Origin: AC-37 sp036386455
Lineage (GTDB): Bacteria; Actinomycetota; Thermoleophilia; Solirubrobacterales; Thermoleophilaceae
Assembly: GCA_036386455.1 (NCBI GenBank)
Contig: DASVVS010000036.1
Location: forward strand, 23,779 to 87,778
DNA: 64,000 nucleotides
Direction of reading: 5' to 3'
Below the pieces are notes generated by a model. The model had not been told where the DNA came from and searched no databases. It saw nothing but the letters and a program-made list of their open reading frames with translations. The position numbers were made by a program, and so were the translations under genes. Shown here in pieces: positions 1 to 7,976 of this stretch. How positions within the stretch are numbered: the first letter of the stretch is position 1; each line of letters begins with the position of its first letter.

Positions 1-926
1 GCGGGCAGCCCTCGCTCCATGTCCACCGTCAGCACGCTCAGCAGCCCGAGGCCGGCGTGGCTGCGCGGGCGGCGGATCTCGGCGCAGGGCACCACGCCGC
101 GGGTCGTGCGGGTACCCGCCGTCCGGTCGGAGATGGCCTCGCTGGGCCGCCAGGTGCGGAGCGGGGCACGGCGAATCGCCAGCCGGCGCCGGGCCCGCCG
201 CTCCTGTGCCGACCAGTCGGCGCCAGCCGGCTGCTCGACGACGATCTCGTCGGGCTCGATGCGGAACGCGACCCGCACCACGCCCCCGTGCAGGCGTGCG
301 CTGAGGTACGAGCCCTCGACCTTCTCGGTTCGCAGCACGCGCATCGCCGCGGGGTTCGACACGTCGATCTCGGAGAGGATCACGTACTCGGTCCACTCGC
401 CGGACGCGCCGCCGTCGTCCCGCGTGATGGCCAGCAGGCGGTCGCCATGCAGGAGCAACTCCGCGTCGTAGCCCGGCACCTTCACGGTCCCGAGGACGGC
501 CGGCGTCTCGGAGCGGGCGTCGAGCGCGTAGATCACGTTGCCATCCCCACCGCGCATGAAGACGTGGTCGCCGTCGGTCTTGACCGGGTCCGGCTCGTCG
601 ATGCCCTGCTCCTGGACGTTGGTGCGCGAGAAGTCCTCGCCGCCGCCTCCGCCCCCGTCCGCGCTGGGCTCGCCGGAGAGCGGGTCCGCGAACTGGCCGG
701 AGCCGCCGCCGTCGCGCTTCTCGCTGTCCGAGCCCCCCGCGTCGCGCACGATCACGGCGCGCGAATGGCGGCGCGCGTAGCGCGCGAGGGCCCCGCAGCT
801 GCCCACCTGGGTGAGCGTCGCGCCTGGCTTCTCGGGCGTGGTGCCGGGCGTCTGCGCCTGCGCGCTCCCGGCCGCCGCCGCGACCATCGCGGCGAGCACC
901 CCCGCAAGTGCCAAGCGAGCCCCCAT
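1..926 (-). CDS. Secreted beta-propeller domain protein (partial, C-terminus beyond window)
   Basis: The frame runs from an ATG at 926 off the left edge of the window, so only the first 308 codons are visible. The N-terminus is a signal peptide (hydrophobic core LALAGVLAAMVAAAAG, then a likely cut after AQA). A Gly/Ser/Asp-rich linker follows. The stretch TNVQEQGIDEPDPVKTDGD at roughly residues 100-118 is the hallmark of the Pfam Beta_propel family of secreted actinobacterial and archaeal proteins. Later strands (GNVIYALDA, DRLLAITRD, GVVRVAFRI) fit propeller blades. The molecular role of the family is not established; export to the cell surface is likely. A TACGAT hexamer at 939-944 (read on the minus strand) lies 12 nt before the start and may be its -10 element. 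Confidence 0.8.
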   Translation of the reverse strand, partial: MGARLALAGVLAAMVAAAAGSAQAQTPGTTPEKPGATLTQVGSCGALARYARRHSRAVIVRDAGGSDSEKRDGGGSGQFADPLSGEPSADGGGGGGEDFSRTNVQEQGIDEPDPVKTDGDHVFMRGGDGNVIYALDARSETPAVLGTVKVPGYDAELLLHGDRLLAITRDDGGASGEWTEYVILSEIDVSNPAAMRVLRTEKVEGSYLSARLHGGVVRVAFRIEPDEIVVEQPAGADWSAQERRARRRLAIRRAPLRTWRPSEAISDRTAGTRTTRGVVPCAEIRRPRSHAGLGLLSVLTVDMERGLP

Positions 927-938
927 ACCCCGCGGCAC

Positions 939-948
939 ATCGTACGCC
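939..948. promoter_or_regulatory. Overlapping divergent -10 candidates
   Basis: ATCGTACGCC contains TACGAT on the minus strand, 12 nt from the ATG at 926. It overlaps a weaker TACGCC on the plus strand upstream of the GTG at 971. The same decamer pattern recurs in two other divergent intergenic regions of this window (37332 and 49884). Confidence 0.4.
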
Positions 949-970
949 CTGCGCCGCTTTACTGCGCAAC

Positions 971-2107
971 GTGACCCGAGCGCCGAACGAGCCCGGTGAC
1001 GGGACCCGCGCCGTGCATGCGGGCGTCCCGGCACCTCGCCAGAGCGCGCCGATCGTGCCCGGCCCGACGTTCGCGGGCTACTACCACCTGGAGGGGGACC
1101 CGGAGGCCGCGGAGTACGTCTACGGCCGCTACGGAAACCCGACCTGGACGCTGCTGGAGGACGCGCTGGCCGAGCTCGAGGGCGGACCGGCGGTGGCCTT
1201 TGCGAGCGGCATGGCGGCCGCCGCCGCGGTGCTGATCCCGCTGCTGCGGACCGGCGACGTGCTCGTGCTCCCCGCCGACGGCTACCCGGCGGTGCGCTCG
1301 CTCGCGCACGGGCAGCTCGCCGGGTGCGGGGTGGAGGTGCGCGAGTACGCGGCGGCCCGGCCGATCCCCGGCGACCTGCTGGCCGGCGCGACGCTCGTGT
1401 GGGTCGAGACCCCGTCCAACCCGGGCCTCGAGGTGACCGACGTCGCCGACGTGGTGCGCCGCTCCGGCGACGCGCTCGTGGCGGTGGACAACACGCTCGC
1501 CACGCCGCTCGGGCAGCGCCCGCTCGCGCTGGGCGCGGACTTCAGCGTGGTGAGCGACTCCAAGCACCTGACCGGGCACGGCGACCTGATCCTCGGCCAC
1601 GTGGCCGCGCGCGACCCGGCCCGCGCCGTCGCCCTCGGCGAGTGGCGCACGGCCACGGGCGCGGTCCCGGGCCCGTTCGAGGCGTGGCTGGCGCACCGCT
1701 CGATCGCGACGCTGGAGCTGCGCCTCGAGCGCCAGTGCGCGACGGCGCAGGCGCTCGCGGAGCGGCTGCTGTTCCGCGCCGACGTGGACTCCGTGCGCTA
1801 CCCCGGCCTGCCGGGCGACCCGGCTCACGAGCTGGCCGGACGGCAGATGACCCGCTACGGCACGATCGTCTCGTTCACGCTGTCGAGCCGCGAGCACGCC
1901 GAGCGCTTCCTCGCCGAGTGCCGCCTGGTGGCGCAGGGCACGAGCTTCGGCGGCGTCCGGTCGAGCGCGGAGCGGCGCGCGCGCTGGGGCGGCAACGACG
2001 TTCCGGAGGGCTTCATCCGCTTCAGCGTGGGCTGCGAGACGCCCGAGGACCTGCTGGCCGACGTGGAGCGCTCGCTGGACGCGTCGGCTCCCGGCGGGCG
2101 GGTCTGA
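971..2107 (+). CDS. Cys/Met metabolism PLP-dependent enzyme (cystathionine gamma-synthase/lyase family)
   Basis: A 378-residue protein of the trans-sulfuration enzyme family, which uses pyridoxal phosphate to make or break C-S bonds in cystathionine, homocysteine or related substrates in the cytosol. Family marks are YGRYGNPTW near the N-terminus, the aromatic-stacking segment FASGMAAAAAVL, VETPSNPGLEVTD, the cofactor aspartate region VAVDNTLATP and the PLP lysine K198 in SDSKHLTGHGD. The C-terminal GGVRSSAERRARW segment matches the substrate-binding part. The GTG at 971 is preferred because upstream codons run into the signal-peptide end of the divergent gene. Whether it is a synthase, gamma-lyase or beta-lyase cannot be decided from sequence alone. 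Confidence 0.85.
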   Translation: MTRAPNEPGDGTRAVHAGVPAPRQSAPIVPGPTFAGYYHLEGDPEAAEYVYGRYGNPTWTLLEDALAELEGGPAVAFASGMAAAAAVLIPLLRTGDVLVLPADGYPAVRSLAHGQLAGCGVEVREYAAARPIPGDLLAGATLVWVETPSNPGLEVTDVADVVRRSGDALVAVDNTLATPLGQRPLALGADFSVVSDSKHLTGHGDLILGHVAARDPARAVALGEWRTATGAVPGPFEAWLAHRSIATLELRLERQCATAQALAERLLFRADVDSVRYPGLPGDPAHELAGRQMTRYGTIVSFTLSSREHAERFLAECRLVAQGTSFGGVRSSAERRARWGGNDVPEGFIRFSVGCETPEDLLADVERSLDASAPGGRV

Positions 2108-2120
2108 CCCCGCGCTGAAT

Positions 2121-2126
2121 TAGGCT
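2121..2126 (+). promoter_or_regulatory. -10 candidate for nfeD-like gene
   Basis: TAGGCT ends 7 nt before the ATG at 2134. This is the spacing expected if transcription starts at or just before the start codon. No clear -35 element or Shine-Dalgarno sequence is seen. Confidence 0.45.
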
Positions 2127-2133
2127 TCCCGCC

Positions 2134-2559
2134 ATGCCTGACTGGGCCTGGTGGCTTGTCATCGCGGCGGCGCTCGCCGGCGGCGAGATCCTCACGCTCG
2201 GGTTCTTCCTCGGGCCGATCGCGATCGCCGCGGTGCTCGCGTGCCTCGTGGCGGTCGCCGGGGCGTCGGTTCCGCTCCAGGTGGCGGCGTTCGTGCTGGG
2301 CGCGATCGCCTCGCTCGCGATCGTCCGCCCGATCGCGCGGCGCCACATGCACACGCCGCCCGCGATCCGCACCGGAACGGCCGCGCTGATCGGCTCCCGC
2401 GCGGTGGTGCTCCAGCGCGTGGACGCCGACGGCGGCCGGATCAAGCTCGGCGGTGAGGAGTGGTCGGCGCGCGCGTTCGACGAGGACGACGTGATGGAGC
2501 CGGGCACGCGCGTCGAGGTCATGCGCATCGAGGGCGCCACGGCGCTCGTCGTCGAGTAG
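2134..2559 (+). CDS. NfeD-like membrane protein
   Basis: A 141-residue short NfeD protein. It has two hydrophobic helices (about residues 5-27 and 29-62), a basic cytosolic linker and a C-terminal OB-fold domain (GTAALIGSRAVVLQRVDADGGRIKLGGEEW, in two parts, then EPGTRVEVMRIEGATALVVE at the end). NfeD proteins act with SPFH/stomatin partners at membranes. An SPFH gene is present about 5.4 kb downstream (7977-8918) rather than adjacent as in many genomes. The start follows TAGGCT by 7 nt. Confidence 0.85.
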   Translation: MPDWAWWLVIAAALAGGEILTLGFFLGPIAIAAVLACLVAVAGASVPLQVAAFVLGAIASLAIVRPIARRHMHTPPAIRTGTAALIGSRAVVLQRVDADGGRIKLGGEEWSARAFDEDDVMEPGTRVEVMRIEGATALVVE

Positions 2560-2566
2560 GGCCCGC

Positions 2567-4219
2567 TCAGCCCAGCGAGCAGACCGTCACCGGCGCGCCG
2601 CCCGCCGGCGTGAGCCGCACGTGCCACGGCACGCCGATCGCGTCGGGCACGAGCCGTACGGCGGCCGCGCCGCGCGCGGGGACGTCGCCGAGCGCCTGCG
2701 GGTCGTCGCCGATCCGCCAGACGTCCACGTGCACGGCCGCGCCGCCCCTGACGAGCAGCGCCGGCGACGCCGGCCGCACCTGAACCGGCTCGCGTACCTC
2801 CAGGCAGCCACCGCGCGTGCGCATGCCCGCGCCGCCGCCGGCCTCGGTCACCGGCGCGGGCGCGCGTCCCGCGGCGCCGGCCTCGCCCGGGCCGGCGGGG
2901 ACGAGCCGCGCGTCGATCGCCACGAAGACCCGGTCCGCGAAGTGCCGCGCCGGCGCCGGCTCGCGCCGCAGCTCCTCGATCGGCAGCGCGACCGAGCCGA
3001 AGCGGTCGGCGGCCCGGAAGTAGTCGGCGGCGCTGATGTCGCCGAGGCCGTCGGCCAGCTCGAAGCCGGCCGGCACACGGGGCCGGACGGCGTGCAGCGC
3101 GGTGGCCTCGGCGCGCACCCGGTCCGAGGCGCCGCGCCAGCCCGCGGCCTCGCGCCGCAGCTCCGGGACCCCCTGGAGGAGGCCGAGCAGCGTCAGCACG
3201 GCCAGCGCCGCGACCCCCCGCGGCCCCGGCCGCCACCCGCGCGCGCACTCGGCGAGCACCAGCAGCACGACGATCACCCCGAGATAGACGTAGCGGCTCT
3301 GGTCCGGGTCCTGCGGCACGACCGCCCCGCTCGACCGGGTGGAGCCGGTCAGCAGCCAGTACGCCGCGCCCGCGCACACCACGCCCGCCAGCCGCGGCGT
3401 GACGGGCGCCGCCCGGAAGCGCCAGACGACCACCGCGATCGCGAGCAGCAGGAGCGGCCGCCCGTAGTCCAGCCCGCGCCCGAGCACGCCGCCCGCCGCG
3501 GCTGACGCGGCGTCCACCGCCCAGCCCGGCGCCGCCTCCCAACCCTCCCGCCGGGTCGCGTTCTCGGGGCCGTACCCGACCCGCCACAGGGCGTAGAGCG
3601 CGAGCGGGGCGGCTGGCACCCACAGCAGGCGCGCGCGCCGCGCCCAGAGGAGCTCCGCGGCGACCCCGAGCGCGATCGCCACCGCGAGCGACCCGCACAG
3701 CACACCGAGCACGAGCGCCGCGCACGCCACCGCCGGCCGCTCGCGATCGAGCGCCCACCAGGCCGCCAGGCCGCCGAGCACCGGCCCGACGAACCCCATC
3801 TGGAACGCGTGCAGCACGTTCTCGGACCCGCGCGCGCAGAACAGCAGCAGGATCGCCGCGAACGCCGCCGGCCACGCGCCCGCGCGGCGGCGCACGAGCG
3901 CGAACAGGAACGCCGCGCAGCCCAGGTGCATAGCCAGCACGACCAGCCGGTACGGCCAGGCCTGGTCGATCCCGACGGTCTCGAACAGCAGCCGGTAGAT
4001 CAGCGCCGGGATCACGACGATGTGCTCGTTGTGGCGCTCGAGCGCCGTGTCGAGGCCGCCGCGCCAGCGGTCGGCGACGAACGGCCACTCGTCGATCGCG
4101 AAGGTGCGGTCGCGCGTGAGGTAGATCCAGACCGGGATCGCGGCGAGCCCGGCGGCGAGCGCGAGCAGCCGCGGCGCGCGCTCGCCCGCGACGGCGCGCG
4201 CGAGCGCTCCCGCGATCAC
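2567..4219 (-). CDS. Polytopic membrane protein, possible GT-C-type glycosyltransferase
   Basis: A 550-residue integral membrane protein with roughly ten hydrophobic segments between residues 15 and 350, then a C-terminal soluble part of about 200 residues. The first loop has FAIDEWPF followed by LERHNEHIVVIPALIYRLLF. Acidic and His residues in the first extracytoplasmic loop are typical of polyprenyl-phosphate-sugar-dependent GT-C enzymes, but the family assignment is inference. It lies 16 bp downstream of the epimerase gene 4236-5258 on the same strand and is probably co-transcribed, which suggests a job in surface glycan assembly. Confidence 0.6.
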   Translation of the reverse strand: MIAGALARAVAGERAPRLLALAAGLAAIPVWIYLTRDRTFAIDEWPFVADRWRGGLDTALERHNEHIVVIPALIYRLLFETVGIDQAWPYRLVVLAMHLGCAAFLFALVRRRAGAWPAAFAAILLLFCARGSENVLHAFQMGFVGPVLGGLAAWWALDRERPAVACAALVLGVLCGSLAVAIALGVAAELLWARRARLLWVPAAPLALYALWRVGYGPENATRREGWEAAPGWAVDAASAAAGGVLGRGLDYGRPLLLLAIAVVVWRFRAAPVTPRLAGVVCAGAAYWLLTGSTRSSGAVVPQDPDQSRYVYLGVIVVLLVLAECARGWRPGPRGVAALAVLTLLGLLQGVPELRREAAGWRGASDRVRAEATALHAVRPRVPAGFELADGLGDISAADYFRAADRFGSVALPIEELRREPAPARHFADRVFVAIDARLVPAGPGEAGAAGRAPAPVTEAGGGAGMRTRGGCLEVREPVQVRPASPALLVRGGAAVHVDVWRIGDDPQALGDVPARGAAAVRLVPDAIGVPWHVRLTPAGGAPVTVCSLG

Positions 4220-4235
4220 GCCGCCCGCCCCGCGA

Positions 4236-5258
4236 TCACAGCCCGAGCGCGGTGCGGACCGTCGGCTCGTGCTCGGCGATCCACGCGTCGGTGTCCTCCA
4301 GGACCTGGCGCGGCGTGCGGCGCGGCCGCCAGCCGGAGTGCGCCTCGACGGCCGACGCGTCGGTCACGTAGATGCGCACGTCGCCGGGGCGGCCGGCGGG
4401 CTCGGGCTCGACCGGCACCTCACGCCCGGTGATCTCGCGGCACAGCTCCGTCGTCTCCACGAGCGACAGGCTCCCCGCGCGCCCGCCGCCCGCGTTGAAC
4501 GTGCGCCCCGCCCAGTGCGCGGGGTCGAGCAGCTGCATCTCGATCAGGTCCACGGCGTCCTCCACGTGCACGAGGTCGCGCACCTGCTTGCCCGACCCGC
4601 CGTACCCGATGTAGCGCAGCGGCAGCCCCAGCCGGTGCGAGAGCAGCCAGTGCGTGAACACGCCCTGGTCCACCTTGCCCATCTGCCACGGCCCGGCGAT
4701 CACGCCGAAGCGAGTGACCGTCCACGGTCCGGCGTCGTACTCCGCCAGCAGGATCTCCGCGGCGAGCTTGGTCGCGCCGTAGATCGTGCGCGGCCCCGGC
4801 AGCAGCGGGAACGCCTCGTCCACCCCCGCGCGGCCGGTCAGCTCGAAGCGCGTCTCGGCCTCCCTGTACGGCAGCGCCTCGAGCGCGCCCACCGGATACA
4901 CCCGGCTCGTGCTCAGGAACACGACCTGGGCGCCGTGCGTGCGGGCCACCTCGAAGCAGTTGTGCGCGCCCAGCAGGTTGACCGGGACCAGCACGTCGCC
5001 GGACGCCATCACGGACGGCTCGGCGCTGCACTCGACCATCGCCGTGAACGGCCCGGCCGCCTCGAGGTCCGCGCGCTGGCGCACGTCGCCATGCACGAAG
5101 CGCACGCCCGCGTCGTGCAGCCGGCCGAGGTTCAGCTCGCTGCCGCGCCGGTAGAGGTTGTCGAGCGCGGCCACGTCCCAGTCCGGGTGGCGGCCCTTGA
5201 GCGCGACCGCGACGTTCGCGCCGACGAACCCGGCGCCCCCTGTGACCAGAAGCTGCAC
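4236..5258 (-). CDS. NAD-dependent nucleotide-sugar epimerase/dehydratase (CDP-paratose 2-epimerase-like)
   Basis: A 340-residue extended SDR enzyme. It shows the NAD-binding TGGAGFVG at residues 6-13, a strand-end Asp at ALDNLYRRGSE, the catalytic STSRVY serine region and YGATK (YxxxK). The segment WQMGKVDQGVF, followed by YIGYGGSGKQVRDLVHVEDAVD, resembles CDP-paratose/CDP-tyvelose 2-epimerases more than UDP-glucose 4-epimerase. The product would be a nucleotide sugar for surface glycans. The GT-C-like membrane protein follows at once, and the large regulator 5262-7934 ends 3 bp upstream, so all three can share a transcript. Confidence 0.8.
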   Translation of the reverse strand: MQLLVTGGAGFVGANVAVALKGRHPDWDVAALDNLYRRGSELNLGRLHDAGVRFVHGDVRQRADLEAAGPFTAMVECSAEPSVMASGDVLVPVNLLGAHNCFEVARTHGAQVVFLSTSRVYPVGALEALPYREAETRFELTGRAGVDEAFPLLPGPRTIYGATKLAAEILLAEYDAGPWTVTRFGVIAGPWQMGKVDQGVFTHWLLSHRLGLPLRYIGYGGSGKQVRDLVHVEDAVDLIEMQLLDPAHWAGRTFNAGGGRAGSLSLVETTELCREITGREVPVEPEPAGRPGDVRIYVTDASAVEAHSGWRPRRTPRQVLEDTDAWIAEHEPTVRTALGL

Positions 5259-5261
5259 GCG

Positions 5262-7934
5262 CTAGGGGGCTGCGCCGCTGCGGTCCGCGCCCCAGGCGGC
5301 CTCGCTGGCCGCCGTCCGCGGGGCGGGGAGGGGGGCCCCGAGCTCGAGCCAGACGCGCGTGCCGCCCGTGTCGTCCACGCCCCAGCGGTCGGCGAGCGCG
5401 TCGACGATGAAGAGGCCGCGGCCGCTCTCGCCGTCGGGGTCGGGCTGGCCGGACGGGGCGGCGAAGCCCGGGCCGGTGTCGGTCACCGAGAGCCGCACGA
5501 CGCCCTCGTCGATCGCCAGCACCAGGCCGATCGGGTCGCCCTTGGCGGCGGCGTGGCGGCAGCTGTTCGTGACGAGCTCGGTGGCCAGCAGCTTGAGCTG
5601 CTCGACGACCGCGGAATCGAGGGACCCGCACAGCCGCTCGACCGCGCGGCGCGCGCGGCTGGGTGCCTGCGGGCTGCTGGGGATCGAGATGCGCAGGGCG
5701 CCGTCGAGCTCGTCCTCCACGGGCGCCGCGCCGGCCGCCGCGGCCGGGCCGTTCGCCTCGATCACGAGAACCGCGATGTCGTCGCGCGGCTCGCCGGCCA
5801 GCCCGTCCGACACGGTTCGCTCGATTCGCTCGGCGGTCACGGCCGCCCCGGCGCCCGCGCACGAGCGCACCAGGTCGGCGAGGTCGTCGGTGTCGAGGAT
5901 CCGCTCGGGCGCCCGCGCGTCGGTCACGCCGTCCGTGTAGAGGATCAGGGCGTCGCCGGGCGCGAGGTCGATCGACAGCGGCTCGGCCTCGAAGTCGGGC
6001 CACAGCCCCAGCAGGTGGCCGCGCGCGCCGATGGCCTCGACCGTTCCGTCCGGCCGCAGGAGCAGCGGCAGCGGGTGGCCGGCGCTCGCCAGCTCCACGC
6101 GCACGCCCTCGGCCCGGTTCTCGACGACCGCGAGGGCGGCGGAGCAGAAGCGGTCCTCGAGCCCGTGGCGGAGGATCGCCCGGTTGACCAGCTCGAGCGC
6201 GCGCTCGGGGCGGCGCTCGTGCATCGTCACGGCGCGCAGGGTGTAGCGGACGAGCGCGGTCAGGGCCGCGGCGTCCGGGCCCTTGCCGCAGACGTCGCCG
6301 ATCGTGACCGCCCAGGCGTCCTCGTCCACCTCGAACGCGTCGTAGAAGTCGCCGCCCATCTCGATGCCCTCGCCGGCCGGGCGGAAGCGCGCCTCGATCG
6401 TGACGCCCGGGATCTCCGGCAGGTCCGGCGGCAGCAGGCTCTGCTGGAGCGTCCGCGCGATCCGGTCGCGCTCCCCGTACAGGCGCGCGTTCTCGACGGC
6501 GACGGCGCAGCGGCGCCCGAGCTCGGTGGCGAGCGCCACGTCGATCGGGTCGAAGGCCGCCTCCCGGCTCGACACGAGGGCGAGCGCGCCGAGGATCTTG
6601 CCGGGCACGGTCTGGAGCGGGACGACCACCCAGGAGCGCGGCCGCAGCTTGCGGAGCACGGCGAGGTGCTCGCTGTCGCCGTCGGCCATCTGCACGAGGA
6701 AGCTCTCGTCCACGTGGCTCTCGAGCTCGGCCTCGCCGGTGCGGATGACCTTCCCGATGCCGAAGGGGTCGCTCACGCGGCGCGGCCAGCGCTCGGCGAT
6801 CTCGCGCACGAGGCCGGCCTTCACCGGGTCCGCGTGCGCACCCGCGCAGCGGTGCAGCGAGCCGTCGTCGGTCACGAGCTCGATCGCGCACCAGTCGGCC
6901 ACGGTCGGCACGGCCAGCATCGCCACGCCCTCCAGCGCGGCCTCGTAGTCGAGCGAGGCGCCGAGCAGCGCGCCGGCCTCGGCCATGAAGCGGTCGAAGG
7001 CCTGCCGCCGCTTGCGCTCGCTGATGTCGCGGATGAAGCCGGTGAACAGGGGCGGCCCCTCGAGCGGGGCGCGCACGATCGTCAGCTCGACCGGGAACTC
7101 GGTGCCGTCACGGCGCATCCCGCGGATCTCGATCCGGTTGCCGATCACCTCGCCCGCGCCGGTCTCCAGGTAGCGCGCGAGTCCGTTGCGGTGGGCTTCG
7201 CGCAGGGACGGCGGGATGATGAACTCGCACATCTCGCGGCCGATCAGCTCGTCCGCCGACCAGCCGAAGGTCCGCTCCGCGGCGGCGTTGAACTCGACCA
7301 CGTTGCCGCGGTGGTCCATCGACACGATGCAGTCGAGCGAGGCGTCGAGCATCGCGCTCTTGCGCGCCTCGCTGTCGCGAACCGCCTCCTCGGCGCGGCT
7401 GCGCTCGAGCTGCTGACCCAGCTGGTAGCCGATCGTCTCCATCAGGTCGAGCAGGTAGCGGTCCGGCGCGGCCGGCTCGCGCGTGAAGAACTCGACGACG
7501 CCGATCACCTCCCCGCGGGCGCGGACGGGAAACGCGAACGCGCCGTGCACGCCGCAGTCGGCCGCCACCTGGGCCCGCGCGAAGCCGGTCTCCTCGACCA
7601 CGTCGCGGATCCACGCCGGGCGGTTGCTCTCCCAGACGCGGCCGGGCAGCCCGGCCCCGGGCTCGAACGTGGCGTCGTGGCTCGCCTGGACGAAGGCCTC
7701 CGCCTCGGCCGGGTCGGCACGCCACGTGACGGTGCAGCAGAGCAGCCCGCGCTCGGGCTTGACCTCCCACATCGCGCCGAGCGACCAGCCGAGCGTGGAG
7801 CCGATCGAGCCGAGCAGCTCGCGCGCCGAGTCGTCGGCGCTGGTAGCGCCCGCGAGCACGCGGGCCACCGCAACCTGCACGGCGAGCCGGTTGTCCTCAC
7901 GGGGGGTGATGGGCTCGGCGTCTATCGGTCTCAC
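5262..7934 (-). CDS. GAF-PAS-GAF-PP2C phosphatase with C-terminal anti-sigma-factor-like HATPase
   Basis: A single 890-residue chain with five recognisable modules: GAF (about 20-178), PAS (about 190-312, ending in GFIRDISERK), a second GAF (about 320-490), a SpoIIE/RsbU-type PP2C phosphatase (LQQSLLPPDLPEIPG, GGDFYDAF, GDVCGKG, LYTDGVTDAR, DDIAVLVIE; about 500-715) and an RsbW-type HATPase (TELVTNSCRHA, DTGPGF, GRGLFIVDAL; about 745-870). Such proteins control partner-switching: PP2C dephosphorylates an anti-anti-sigma factor and the HATPase phosphorylates it or binds a sigma factor. There is no membrane segment and no anti-anti-sigma gene nearby. The first GAF keeps two Cys (LLCCT) that could sense redox or metal; this is inference. 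Confidence 0.9.
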   Translation of the reverse strand: MRPIDAEPITPREDNRLAVQVAVARVLAGATSADDSARELLGSIGSTLGWSLGAMWEVKPERGLLCCTVTWRADPAEAEAFVQASHDATFEPGAGLPGRVWESNRPAWIRDVVEETGFARAQVAADCGVHGAFAFPVRARGEVIGVVEFFTREPAAPDRYLLDLMETIGYQLGQQLERSRAEEAVRDSEARKSAMLDASLDCIVSMDHRGNVVEFNAAAERTFGWSADELIGREMCEFIIPPSLREAHRNGLARYLETGAGEVIGNRIEIRGMRRDGTEFPVELTIVRAPLEGPPLFTGFIRDISERKRRQAFDRFMAEAGALLGASLDYEAALEGVAMLAVPTVADWCAIELVTDDGSLHRCAGAHADPVKAGLVREIAERWPRRVSDPFGIGKVIRTGEAELESHVDESFLVQMADGDSEHLAVLRKLRPRSWVVVPLQTVPGKILGALALVSSREAAFDPIDVALATELGRRCAVAVENARLYGERDRIARTLQQSLLPPDLPEIPGVTIEARFRPAGEGIEMGGDFYDAFEVDEDAWAVTIGDVCGKGPDAAALTALVRYTLRAVTMHERRPERALELVNRAILRHGLEDRFCSAALAVVENRAEGVRVELASAGHPLPLLLRPDGTVEAIGARGHLLGLWPDFEAEPLSIDLAPGDALILYTDGVTDARAPERILDTDDLADLVRSCAGAGAAVTAERIERTVSDGLAGEPRDDIAVLVIEANGPAAAAGAAPVEDELDGALRISIPSSPQAPSRARRAVERLCGSLDSAVVEQLKLLATELVTNSCRHAAAKGDPIGLVLAIDEGVVRLSVTDTGPGFAAPSGQPDPDGESGRGLFIVDALADRWGVDDTGGTRVWLELGAPLPAPRTAASEAAWGADRSGAAP

Positions 7935-7963
7935 GGCGCCTCGCCGATTGTGTCATGCGGAGG

Positions 7964-7969
7964 TATGCT
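7964..7969 (+). promoter_or_regulatory. -10 candidate deciding the SPFH gene start
   Basis: TATGCT ends 7 nt before the GTG at 7977, the same geometry as at 2121. It would place transcription start on or near that GTG. The in-frame ATG at 7965 lies inside the hexamer, which argues against it as the start. Confidence 0.4.
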
Positions 7970-7976
7970 CCGCGCC

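Noticed and set aside
57..974. A 305-codon plus-strand frame opposite the beta-propeller gene.
   Set aside because: The minus strand has a signal peptide and the Beta_propel signature, while the plus-strand text has no motif and shadow-like composition.
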